NCBI RefSeq assembly: GCF_014201335.1
Contig: NZ_JACHEB010000009.1
Span: forward strand, 1 to 64,000
Direction: 5' to 3'
Source of the DNA: Tunturiibacter gelidiferens
GTDB taxonomy: Bacteria; Acidobacteriota; Terriglobia; Terriglobales; Acidobacteriaceae
DNA: 64,000 nt
Shown here: one piece after another, positions 46,461 to 54,741 of the stretch
Layout of the letters: every line of letters starts with the position of its first letter
Position numbering within the stretch: the first letter of the stretch is position 1
Position numbers and translations under genes: made by a program
The notes under the pieces: model-generated
The model's input: the letters and a program-made list of their open reading frames with translations, nothing else
Database searches by the model: none
What the model was told of the DNA's origin: nothing

Positions 46461-48180
46461 TCATCTTCCAATCCACGCGCCGCCCTGACAAACATAGAAA
46501 GCATTCGGAACGCCGCTGCGGTTACTCCAGAGATCTCCAGTCGTGCAGGCTCCAGAAAGAGCTGCTCCGCCCGTGAACCATGTGCTGGTTCCCCTCTTCG
46601 GGCCAACAGTGATAGACGTGCTCGAGAAGTGAGTCGTCGCATTAGAAATCCCGCCCGAGTTGGGCAGGGTGATCGAGTTGACTGTCGCGTCGCCTGATCC
46701 ATCAATCCCGTAAGAACCCTTTGGTCCAATCGTGAATCCGCCATTGTGCAGAATGCTGAATACCTTCTGAAATCTGCCTGTCGTATTTACCTAAAAGTTA
46801 TAAGAGGGCGCGTTCGGAGTCGTCACTGGAACTGGACTGAGCAGATCGACGTCGCCCAGATTCTGAGCATTCCAGCCCAGATAGCTTCCGCCGTAAGGAA
46901 ACGCGCCAACCGAGGGCACGCTGCCACCCTGATTCACAGACGTGCCCATCGGTCCGGTCGCGTAGATCGATCCCGCTCCGGGGAAGACTCCCCCCTGGGC
47001 CTGCCCAACCGTAATTCCGTTGAAGTAGCGGTTGTTGGAGACGTATTGGTTATACAACGGGATACTCAGAGACTGGATATTACTAGCCTGTCCGGGAACG
47101 AGAATCTGTAGGCCTATTGCGGTGTCTGAAGCTGGATCAATGTACGGCTCAACAGTAAGCGCGTTAGAGAATCCCGTAGCCGCCCAGTTAATGACGCTCG
47201 TCATCTTATGATTTCGAATAAGCTCAACCCCTCCCCCCAGAGTGACATTCGAATTGTTCCCGGTAACGTGGATGTAAGCAGGGTCGACTCCGCTGAACGC
47301 GGGACAACCTCCCGGCGCATACACCGAACCACCGATGTTTACGAATGTCATACCGAAGATGTTTAAAATCATCGCCGCTGAGGCCGTCACCGGCCCGTCA
47401 ATGTCATAGCCGGAGCATCGCTCCATATGACCGCCCATCAGTGTCACGGAGCCGTTCATGACGTACATGTTGGCATCTCCGTTATAGTCGAACGAACAAA
47501 AGGAACAGTTGATTTCGTTCGCCGATTGGTTCGGAGCGTAAACGCCATACTTGCTGTTATTGACGAACTGCATTCCGAACATACTGATGTTCTCACCGCC
47601 AAACTGCCCCGGCTCATACCAACCGTACGTGTTGCCCTCCAGTGTGCTCGAACTGAAGCTGATCTGGTACGTCACACCCTTAGCCACGCCATAGGTAAAT
47701 CCGCGAATGTTGATGTTGTAATACGACGATCCGAAATCGTTGTAGCCGGCGGGCGCGAAAGCGTTCGTCGTATCCCCGCCAAGCCACAGGCCGTAGGAAT
47801 CCGAGCCACCCGGCCCCACAAGCTTAAGATTCCTTATGCCGCCCCACAGATAATGACCTGCCGATGTGTCCAAAAAGCTTCCAGTCACAATGATCGGGCC
47901 GTTTGTAATCGTCAAGGTGACCGTCGAGTTTTCGAAGTCGAGCATGATGCAGCGCGGCTTCACGATCTTCTTGGAAGGGGATAGGTCCCGTGGGGCACCA
48001 CAATAGCTCCACAACCCCGCTCCCAAATGAGGCAATCGCGGCATTGACCTTGTCCCCAAGTTCGGCTCCTGCGAACTGTGTTGCATCGACCGGACCGCTG
48101 TTTGGCTGGGTTTGGGCATACGCCATTTCTCCCACGATGGCGAGAAATCCTACATATCGAATGAATTTGTGAATCGACAT
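46461..48180 (-). pseudogene. Secreted right-handed beta-helix (pectate-lyase-like) protein with two frameshifts and a stop
   Basis: The gene starts at ATG 48180 with a signal peptide (YVGFLAIVGEMAYAQ) and DATQFAGAELGDKVNAAIASFGSG. About 55 codons in, one base is lost (GCGAIVVPHGTYPL continues in the next frame), and a second base is lost a few codons on (SKKIVKPRCIML). The rest is a long beta-helix rich in Gly, Asn and Ser, open to a TAG at 46791-46793. Beyond that stop the same frame continues for 110 codons (VNTTGRFQKVFSILHN, then TGDLWSNRSGVPNAFYVCQGG), ending at a TGA at 46461-46463. The C-terminal piece is protein-like and was probably part of the original protein. Function was likely polysaccharide binding or cleavage; it is now broken. 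Confidence 0.8.
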
Positions 48181-48404
48181 GATGACTCCTGTTTGTCATT
48201 AGCCGTCGCTTTACCCCGAGTCTATCCCAGGCTGCTGTCGCGCCAGACACTACTCATGTCCTCTTCTTTCGGGAATTCCAGGTTGGCTGGATATAGACGA
48301 CGAACCGGCGTGAGCCTTTCAGCGGTGAGTAAATCCCCCAAAGGTGCTACTCCACTCCCCAGGCTGGTATGGGATTATTTTTTGCGCCTCCCCGGAGCAA
48401 AATC

Positions 48405-48578
48405 ATGATGCCGAAATGCCCAGAATGTATAAGCCAAGGTGAAGTCCGACGGTCCCATCGTCATCCACTCGATAAGATCCTGAGCCTGATCTTTCTCTAT
48501 CCGTTCCGATGTAATCGTTGCGACCAACGCTTCTTCCGCTTTCAGAAGCCGTCGTATCAGCACGCGATGACGAGATAA
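48405..48578 (+). CDS. Small zinc-ribbon protein
   Basis: A protein of about 57 residues with two CxxC pairs (KCPECISQGEVRRS and RCNRCDQRFF) separated by a basic and hydrophobic segment, as in the small conserved zinc-ribbon proteins found in several acidobacterial genomes. GGAG lies 7 nt before the ATG at 48405 (a second ATG follows at once). The role is unknown. It lies between two minus-strand secreted-protein genes. Confidence 0.7.
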   Translation: MMPKCPECISQGEVRRSHRHPLDKILSLIFLYPFRCNRCDQRFFRFQKPSYQHAMTR

Positions 48579-48662
48579 ATCAGCGAATCAAAGCAACAGA
48601 GTCCCCGCGATCAACCATCGTGAGTTGGAGATTGCGAGGGAGCTCTCTCGCGTTAGCTTGGC

Positions 48663-49823
48663 CTAACGTGTGCGAGGCGGTTTATTGGTACTGTCATAGG
48701 TGATGTCGATCTTCCCGTTGTCGCGGTTTTCAAGGCTATAGGGCCACTCCGTAGTGAAGTTCCCATCCGGCAGCCGGCGACGATAGCTTGTCACCTTGTC
48801 ACCGATGTAGACGCCGCCTGACCCGGCGATGACAAAGCCGCTCGCGACCCTTGAGGATGCATCTACGTTCTTTTGAACATAACCATTGGAATCAGAGACG
48901 CACCCCATAAACACATTGTCGTTGCCCTTGTCGAAGAAACCGTTGGTATAACTATCTTCCGTTTCTACGGCCGTTATGATGTTCCGTGATCCCGAGACGT
49001 ACACCGCGGCCTCCGTCGCAACGGCTAGTCCATTCCAGATCACCTCACCAGAGGTGAACCGGTCATTCGAACCTGCAAGATGTATCCCGGCTGTGCCGTT
49101 CCGTTCGATCTGAAAATTCGTGAACCCACTGTTCGTGCCTTCTGTGTATACGCCATAGACGCCGTTATCGAACACATAGAAGTTGTCGAAAAACAGCATG
49201 TAATTAAAGGCATTGATATGAATCCCATCCACAGAGCAATGGGAAAACATGACCTCCTCGACATGGCCCCATTTTTGAGCATTGACGGGAGCCGTCTCCT
49301 TATTGGCGGTGTTCCACTCTGCCGGGCCGCCCGACGTAGGAGCAACGAAAAAGCAATTGCCACTCCCTCCCTTTTCAGAGTTTCCATCAAGCGTTAGGCC
49401 GGTGACGCTGAAGTTGAACGCGCCGACAGGCACGGTCAGAACATTTGCCGCGGTATGCGGCTTGAGCAACAGGACAGACGCCCCCCATCCATCGCCCTTC
49501 ATATTCACATAGGACCGAAGTGTGAGCCCTGTGGTGATATAAACCCCCGCCGGAAAGTACAGGACACATCCGTTGTGCGGAAGCGCGCGTGAGACGCACG
49601 CCGACATCGCGGAGTTGATGGCCGCCGTATCGTCGGAACTACCATCACCTTTGGCCCCGTAATCAGCAACGCTGATCGCAGATACCCCGACAGCAGGGAC
49701 GGTCGTGGAGACACCGTGTTCCCTGTTGCCTGTCGTCGGCTCCGCTGTCTGACCACGAATGGAGGAGGGGACCAGTAAAATACTCAACACAACTACCGAC
49801 AGACAACTCAAAACATGCTTCAT
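48663..49823 (-). CDS. Secreted right-handed beta-helix protein, pectate-lyase superfamily
   Basis: A protein of about 386 residues with a signal peptide (HVLSCLSVVVLSILLVPSSIRGQ). The characteristic N-terminal strand ADYGAKGDGSSDDTAAINSAM identifies the pectate-lyase-like/polygalacturonase fold (Pfam Pectate_lyase_3). Parallel beta-helix coils follow (VEEVMFSHCSVDGIHINAFNYM). No complete catalytic Asp triad of polygalacturonase was recognised, so a structural or lyase role is open. The ATG at 49823 starts the signal peptide; an in-frame ATG at 49868 adds 15 polar residues. A 29-bp Pho-box-like element lies 47 bp upstream. Confidence 0.87.
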   Translation of the reverse strand: MKHVLSCLSVVVLSILLVPSSIRGQTAEPTTGNREHGVSTTVPAVGVSAISVADYGAKGDGSSDDTAAINSAMSACVSRALPHNGCVLYFPAGVYITTGLTLRSYVNMKGDGWGASVLLLKPHTAANVLTVPVGAFNFSVTGLTLDGNSEKGGSGNCFFVAPTSGGPAEWNTANKETAPVNAQKWGHVEEVMFSHCSVDGIHINAFNYMLFFDNFYVFDNGVYGVYTEGTNSGFTNFQIERNGTAGIHLAGSNDRFTSGEVIWNGLAVATEAAVYVSGSRNIITAVETEDSYTNGFFDKGNDNVFMGCVSDSNGYVQKNVDASSRVASGFVIAGSGGVYIGDKVTSYRRRLPDGNFTTEWPYSLENRDNGKIDITYDSTNKPPRTR

Positions 49824-49869
49824 CGTATGCCTCTGATGATGGCCACGAAACCAGTCTAAGGGGAGCATA

Positions 49870-49898
49870 GCTCCAGGGATGTCATCAGAATGTCATCC
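49870..49898 (-). promoter_or_regulatory. Pho-box-like direct repeat element, copy 1
   Basis: Contains two 7-bp half-sites TGTCATC spaced 4 bp apart (11-bp period), the layout of PhoB/OmpR-type sites. It is repeated base-for-base over 29 bp at 50728-50756. This copy is 47 bp upstream of the beta-helix gene start at 49823. Confidence 0.55.
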
Positions 49899-49916
49899 CT
49901 TGAAACGTTGCCTAAA

Positions 49917-49951
49917 TGAAAGAAGCCGCCTTAGACAGGCCGCCTCTTTCA
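49917..49951 (-). terminator. Stem-loop after the PEP-CTERM gene
   Basis: On the minus strand a GC-rich imperfect hairpin with a perfect 7-bp base (TGAAAGA with TCTTTCA) lies 17 bp after the PEP-CTERM stop. Only a short U-rich stretch follows, so efficiency is uncertain. Confidence 0.6.
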
Positions 49952-49967
49952 TCACTTAACAAAACTC

Positions 49968-50528
49968 TTAGGCAAGTTTGCGTCGGAGGATTCCGGCCAT
50001 TCCCACAACACCCGTACCCAGCAGCATCAGCGACGTAGGTTCGGGAACCGGCGATGCTTCGGGCGCAATAGTAAAGTTCGCTAGCCCGTCCGGGTCATTG
50101 TTGTCGTTCTTTGCGCCCGCCCTCCGCAGGAGCACGCCGTCGTTCTCGCCAACGGAGAAAAGGTCGACAATCGCGCCGTTCGACAGGCTGTACGCCAGTC
50201 CGCCCCCGTCAAACGAATACGTGTCGGTCTTTGGCGAAAACAGAAGCAGATTGTCGTTTGGGGTGCCGAAATTGGCGGGAGGAAAGCTATTAGGCGCCAA
50301 CAGGGAACCGATTGAGAGGTCGTTTTTACCGTTCGTGCTCGTTTTGCCCATAATGCTTTGGATCAGATATTGATCCGACCCATCGGAAGTTGCTGTAAAG
50401 CTTCCGTTGCCGGAGATTCCGTCGCCGCTGGTGAAGCTGAAGTCGAATGTGACAGTGTCGGCCAGAGCAGAGGTGGAGGGGAGTGCAGCTAGAACAAGGC
50501 CGCAGAGTGCGAGGGATAGCCGGGACAT
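49968..50528 (-). CDS. PEP-CTERM sorting-domain protein
   Basis: This 186-residue exported protein starts with a signal peptide (LALCGLVLAALPSTSALA) and ends with the PEP-CTERM signal: VPEPTSLMLLGTG, a hydrophobic helix and the basic end RRKLA. By family knowledge the tail is cleaved by an exosortase and the protein placed on the cell surface or in extracellular matrix. The body is a short beta-rich region with no known family. No exosortase is seen nearby. A Pho-box-like element lies 200 bp upstream (50728-50756). Confidence 0.93.
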   Translation of the reverse strand: MSRLSLALCGLVLAALPSTSALADTVTFDFSFTSGDGISGNGSFTATSDGSDQYLIQSIMGKTSTNGKNDLSIGSLLAPNSFPPANFGTPNDNLLLFSPKTDTYSFDGGGLAYSLSNGAIVDLFSVGENDGVLLRRAGAKNDNNDPDGLANFTIAPEASPVPEPTSLMLLGTGVVGMAGILRRKLA

Positions 50529-50889
50529 AAATCTCCTGTTAACACTAGGGTTTGTGATGCACCTTCGTCATGCATTTCAAGGCCCACCGTATCTTTTCCA
50601 AAACCCCACTCGTTACTCGGTATTTTGAGCTATCTACTTCGTCTGTCCGATTGTGTACGCAGAACTTTTCCTACTGTCACCCACCAAACCTCCAACCTGG
50701 TTACAGTCTCATAAATCTGAAGATATGGCTCCAGGGATGTCATCAGAATGTCATCCATTTGCCTTGTTTTCGCGGTTAGGCCAGGTCGGTCATCGCCACC
50801 GGTAATCAGCCGATTACACCCTCAATCGCTCCAACCGCATGACAGTGCGAGTTGAAAACGCGTTTTTAGCGACCCGTAAAATTGAATGT
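50529..50889. other. Intergenic region upstream of the PEP-CTERM gene
   Basis: About 360 bp with no credible gene. It carries the second copy of the Pho-box-like element (50728-50756). The 170 bp on its right side hold the end of the SGNH gene transcript. Confidence 0.5.
50728..50756 (-). promoter_or_regulatory. Pho-box-like direct repeat element, copy 2
   Basis: Identical over 29 bp to 49870-49898, including both TGTCATC half-sites and flanking bases. It lies 200 bp upstream of the PEP-CTERM start. The surrounding sequence differs, so this is not simply a duplicated promoter region. Confidence 0.55.
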
Positions 50890-52251
50890 CTATTGCGGGA
50901 GCAAACTCGGAAGAGGAATTGCGCTGTTTTGAACGCCATACCCCATCCCGTTCGGATGGAAATTATCGGTAGTGTAAAACGTTGGCATCAAGAAGTCCGG
51001 GTGGGCAGGGTAGGCCATGGCCTGATCAAAATCAGCTATGGCGACAACCCCGGGAAGTTGTGACCCTGTCGTGCGAATCCAAGCATTCACCGCCCGGCGT
51101 TGCGTGGATCCTGGATTCTCTGGGCCTGGATTGATATCTCCGTTATATGGATCGGCCGCAGTCGGCACCAGCGCATCTGTCGTGCAGTATTCGGCAGGCG
51201 GAATTGTAGCCAGGATTACTCGCACCCCTGCTGCCGATGCCTGCGCCACGATGTTCGTAAGCGATGCCTCCACGGCCGAGGCCGAAACGCAGTCAATTCG
51301 AAGATCCACGCCGCCGGTATATACGATGACGGATTTGATACCGGGCTGCTCTAGTACGTCATGCTTGAAGCGATCTATTCCTGCAATAGATGAACCGCCG
51401 GAGGTCATTGCATCTTCTCCTGCAGGATTGCCCAACAGGCCCGCGTTGAGTACGCCCAGACTGTAACCGGCAGTATTGAGCGAACGCGCCAACCAATCGG
51501 TCGGCCGGTCGTTATTCTGCGTCGGCACGAACACGTTTGAAATCGGATAGGAGTTGCCGCTCCCATAATCCGAATTGTGGCCGTCCACCGAAGAACTGCC
51601 AAAGAAGGCCACTGTGCCGGCATAAGGACCGTATGCCTCGACGCTAGTCATCAGGAACCACTCTGGAGGGTTTTCGGTGAAAGAGGTCCCGGCCGAGTCG
51701 GTCGTCGTATCGCCAGCTCCATCAGGCGTTTCGAAGTTGTTTGATACTTGAGAATCATGTTCTGTAAGCGGTGGGAAAGTCCCTTTCAGATACATAGATA
51801 CAGCGAGCCACTGACCGAAAGTGTACGTAACCTTCACCGGATCGGAGTCGATCTCCTGATTGGGCTGCAACGTAACAGAAGTGCTGCCGTTAAACGTGAG
51901 GGGTGCATCGTGCGTTGCATCGATTGCTGGCGTAGACGCTGCTGTAAGGGCCACGGCAAGCCGCGCAGACCCTATCGTGATGGGTGTCGTGCCGAAGTAG
52001 TTTGAAAAGTGCACCCGCTCTTCCGTAGCCCCAATGGTCGGGAGGATCATGAAGCGGAAGCTCTGCTCATGCCCACCCGGGTCTTCCGAGCTTGAAAGAG
52101 CATTCTGCGGAGACGCACCCCAGGCTACTACCCACTGCGAATCCGCGGGTGCTGACGCCATAGGCACGGGAGCCTGCGTGCCGGAACAGCCCAACATGGA
52201 CGTCAGTATGGCTAGCGCTACGACCGACAACCAGGGAAAAGCCTTCACCAT
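50890..52251 (-). CDS. SGNH-family hydrolase lipoprotein with altered catalytic blocks
   Basis: The 453-residue protein has a lipobox (SMLGC), an N-terminal beta-rich jelly-roll-like part and a C-terminal SGNH domain. The catalytic Ser lies in FFGSSSVDG, where the usual GDS reads GSS, and the Asp-His pair is present (TTDNFHP). The block III Asn (GxND) reads GGVD instead. The Asp of the GDS motif and the oxyanion Asn are thus both changed, and activity is uncertain. Members hydrolyse acetyl or other ester groups on sugars. A LacI-type palindrome 28 bp upstream of the ATG suggests sugar regulation. The tRNA-Glu gene lies further upstream. Confidence 0.82.
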   Translation of the reverse strand: MVKAFPWLSVVALAILTSMLGCSGTQAPVPMASAPADSQWVVAWGASPQNALSSSEDPGGHEQSFRFMILPTIGATEERVHFSNYFGTTPITIGSARLAVALTAASTPAIDATHDAPLTFNGSTSVTLQPNQEIDSDPVKVTYTFGQWLAVSMYLKGTFPPLTEHDSQVSNNFETPDGAGDTTTDSAGTSFTENPPEWFLMTSVEAYGPYAGTVAFFGSSSVDGHNSDYGSGNSYPISNVFVPTQNNDRPTDWLARSLNTAGYSLGVLNAGLLGNPAGEDAMTSGGSSIAGIDRFKHDVLEQPGIKSVIVYTGGVDLRIDCVSASAVEASLTNIVAQASAAGVRVILATIPPAEYCTTDALVPTAADPYNGDINPGPENPGSTQRRAVNAWIRTTGSQLPGVVAIADFDQAMAYPAHPDFLMPTFYTTDNFHPNGMGYGVQNSAIPLPSLLPQ

Positions 52252-52278
52252 TTGGAAGACGCGTCAGAGCGAAAAAAA

Positions 52279-52292
52279 GTTTACGCGTAAAC
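52279..52292 (-). promoter_or_regulatory. LacI-family-like operator palindrome
   Basis: A perfect 14-bp palindrome GTTTACGCGTAAAC with a central CG, the usual shape of LacI/GalR-family operators. It lies 28-41 bp upstream of the SGNH hydrolase start. No LacI-family gene is in the window. Confidence 0.55.
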
Positions 52293-52379
52293 GTTATCGT
52301 GAGAGTGATCCCGAATTGTGAAGAGCGTTGAAGCGTAATTCAGCCTGCTAGAAAGGTTTCTCAGAACCGAATGCAGCTT

Positions 52380-52457
52380 TGGTGTCCCCGATGGGATTCG
52401 AACCCATGTTATCGCCGTGAAAGGGCGGTGTCCTGGGCCGGGCTAGACGACGGGGAC
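52380..52457 (-). tRNA. tRNA-Glu (anticodon TTC)
   Basis: Cloverleaf on the minus strand: acceptor GTCCCCG (52457-52451) with CGGGGAC, anticodon loop CTTTCAC giving TTC, T arm ATGGGTTCGAATCCCAT, encoded CCA at 52382-52380. The basal pair of the anticodon stem appears as a C-A mismatch (GGCGA on the 3' side), otherwise regular. Confidence 0.96.
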
Positions 52458-52568
52458 GTTCCAAGTTGATGGCGTCGGCAAGCACACGCGCCACTCCCAA
52501 CGCTAACAAGGCGCTCAGTCTCTGTCAAAAACTGGCGTGCGGCAACCCCGCACGGCATACTGGTAGGG

Positions 52569-53336
52569 ATGCCCGCGCAACTCCACACAGTCCAACCGAG
52601 CGCCACACCATCGACTCGTCGCAGTTTCAGGTATCTCGACGCTCTTACGACCGCCTTCGTCGTCATCCTGCTCGTATCGAACCTCATCGCACAAAAAGTC
52701 TGCCTCTTCGGTCCATTCTCAATCGGCACATGGTCCATCGGTCCATTCGCTATCAGCGGTGCGGTCATCCTGTTCCCCATCACCTACATCTTCGGAGACG
52801 TCTTCACCGAGGTCTACGGCTTCGCGGCCTCACGACGCGCCATCTGGCTGGGCTTCTTTGGCACCGCCCTCCTGTATCTCATCGGAGCCATCGTCATCGC
52901 GCTCCCATCGGCCCCAGGCTGGCATAACCAGGAGGCCTTCTCCACCGTCTTCGGCTTCATCCCGCGCATCCTGGCCGCCAGCCTCATCGCCTTCTGTGCC
53001 GGGGAATTCGCAAACTCCTACACCATGGCCCGGCTCAAACTGTTCACAAACGGACGCAGGCTGTGGACCAGGACCATCGGTTCCACGGTCGTCGGCCAGG
53101 CGGTCGACACGATTCTCGTGATCACACTCACCTTCGGCGGAATTTATCCCGCCCGCACCCTGGTCAACATCATCCTCACCGGCTACACCCTGAAGGTCGG
53201 TTACGAGGTAATCGCCACTCCGATCACGTATCTTGTCATAAACTGGCTGAAACGCGCTGAGCACTCCGACGCGTTTGATCGTCACCAAAGCTTCAATCCC
53301 TTTTCATTTGCTGAAAAGAGCACATTGGACGCCTGA
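52569..53336 (+). CDS. yhhQ: Queuosine precursor transporter, YhhQ/VUT family
   Basis: A 255-residue inner-membrane protein with six or so helices and the VUT family patterns: LLVSNLIAQK, a conserved ILFPITYIFGDVFTEVYG, and GEFANSYTMARLK. YhhQ in E. coli imports the queuosine precursors preQ0 and preQ1. The N-terminal 20 residues are soluble. The PTPS copies at 36.4-37.3 kb could supply the same pathway, but the genes are far apart. The ATG is preceded by GGTAGGG. Confidence 0.92.
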   Translation: MPAQLHTVQPSATPSTRRSFRYLDALTTAFVVILLVSNLIAQKVCLFGPFSIGTWSIGPFAISGAVILFPITYIFGDVFTEVYGFAASRRAIWLGFFGTALLYLIGAIVIALPSAPGWHNQEAFSTVFGFIPRILAASLIAFCAGEFANSYTMARLKLFTNGRRLWTRTIGSTVVGQAVDTILVITLTFGGIYPARTLVNIILTGYTLKVGYEVIATPITYLVINWLKRAEHSDAFDRHQSFNPFSFAEKSTLDA

Positions 53337-53556
53337 AATACGGCCCTCGAACCACCCTGGCTCGGTTCAAAAAGTCTTTAGATACATATTCCGAACCTTT
53401 CGTGAGGAGATGGTCATCTAAAATTGAAATCCCGAGCTGTAGCCAGTAAAACGTTGATCCGCAGAATCTTGCGCCTGCAAAATCTTTCTGTCCACCGCTT
53501 TTGCAACTCTCTTGGTGGCTTGTCGTCGAAGTTGTCGCTTGTGAAGGAGTAGTTCT

Positions 53557-54648
53557 GTGCCTCTGATTGTGAACACACCCCGCGCCCTTCCTGTCCTTAT
53601 CTGCGCGGCCGCATGCCTTATCTCAGGCTGCAAGCCCGCCGCCGCTCCGCCTCCCCCAATGCAGGCGATGCCCGTCCAGGTAGCGCCCGTATCGCTGTCG
53701 CCTGTGCCTAACTCCGACACCTACGTCGCCACCATTAAGAGCCGCCGCTCCGCCACCATGCAGCCACAGGTCGACGGAAACATCGTCAAGATCTTCGTGA
53801 AGTCAGGCGACGCGGTCAAGGCCGGCCAGGTGCTCATGCGCATCGATCCCTTGAAGCAGATGGCCTCGGTTCAGTCGCAGCAGGGAACTCAGGCCCAGAA
53901 GAAGGCCCTCTACGACTACAACAAGATCGAAGTCGATCGGCAGCGCAAACTCTTCGAAGCCGGAGTCGTCTCGCGCGACACGTACGACCAGGCCAATCAG
54001 GCTTTCGAAAACTCCAAGGCCGACTACGAGTCCAACGCCGCCCTCACCGACACCCAGAAGCAGCAGCTCGCCTACTACGATATCCGCGCTCCCTTCAACG
54101 GCACCGTTGGCGACATCCCTGTCCACCTCGGCGACTACGTCTCTCCCACCACCCTGCTCACCACGGTGGATGAGAACGCCGACCTCGAAGCTTACATCTA
54201 CATCCCCACCGAGCGAGCCTCGCAAATTCGCAAGGGACTTCCCGTCGCGATCGTCGACACAGCAGGCAATGTTCTCGCTAAATCGACCATCAACTTTCTC
54301 TCGCCTCAAGTTGATAACGGTCTGCAGAGCATCCTCGCCAAGGCAGATATTCCGCGCACGGCACAGCTCCTTCGTAACCAGCAGCTGGTCAAGGCCCGCG
54401 TCACCTGGAGCACATCCCCGGCTCCCACGGTCCCTGTCCTTGCTGTCAGCCTCGTAGGCGGCCAGACCTTTGTCTACGTCGCTACGCCCAAAGGTGACGG
54501 CTACGTCGCTCACCAGGTGCCGGTCACAGTTGGCGAAACCGTCGGCAACACCTATCCCGTTCTCGCCGGTCTTAAAACGGGAGAAAAAGTGATCACCTCT
54601 GGCCTGCAGTTCCTGCAGGAAGGTGCACCGGTCAAGCCCCTCGGTTAA
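53557..54648 (+). CDS. RND efflux periplasmic adaptor (MFP) lipoprotein
   Basis: The 363-residue adaptor has a lipobox (CLISGC) with proline-rich linker, a lipoyl/hairpin region (IVKIFVKSGDAVKAGQVLMRIDP, then a coiled-coil stretch), a beta-barrel domain (RAPFNGTVGDIPVHLGDYVSPTTLL) and a membrane-proximal C-terminal domain. Start GTG at 53557 follows GGAG by 9 nt. It joins the RND pump encoded 93 bp downstream, presumably to an outer-membrane TolC-like channel that is not in this window. Substrates are unknown. Confidence 0.93.
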   Translation: MPLIVNTPRALPVLICAAACLISGCKPAAAPPPPMQAMPVQVAPVSLSPVPNSDTYVATIKSRRSATMQPQVDGNIVKIFVKSGDAVKAGQVLMRIDPLKQMASVQSQQGTQAQKKALYDYNKIEVDRQRKLFEAGVVSRDTYDQANQAFENSKADYESNAALTDTQKQQLAYYDIRAPFNGTVGDIPVHLGDYVSPTTLLTTVDENADLEAYIYIPTERASQIRKGLPVAIVDTAGNVLAKSTINFLSPQVDNGLQSILAKADIPRTAQLLRNQQLVKARVTWSTSPAPTVPVLAVSLVGGQTFVYVATPKGDGYVAHQVPVTVGETVGNTYPVLAGLKTGEKVITSGLQFLQEGAPVKPLG

Positions 54649-54741
54649 GCAGCTGGATTCATTCATTCCTGCTGAGTCCCTCTGGACTCCGCACAGTCTC
54701 AAGCTCCACCCCGGGCCAGCCGCTCCGGTTAGAGGTCAGCC

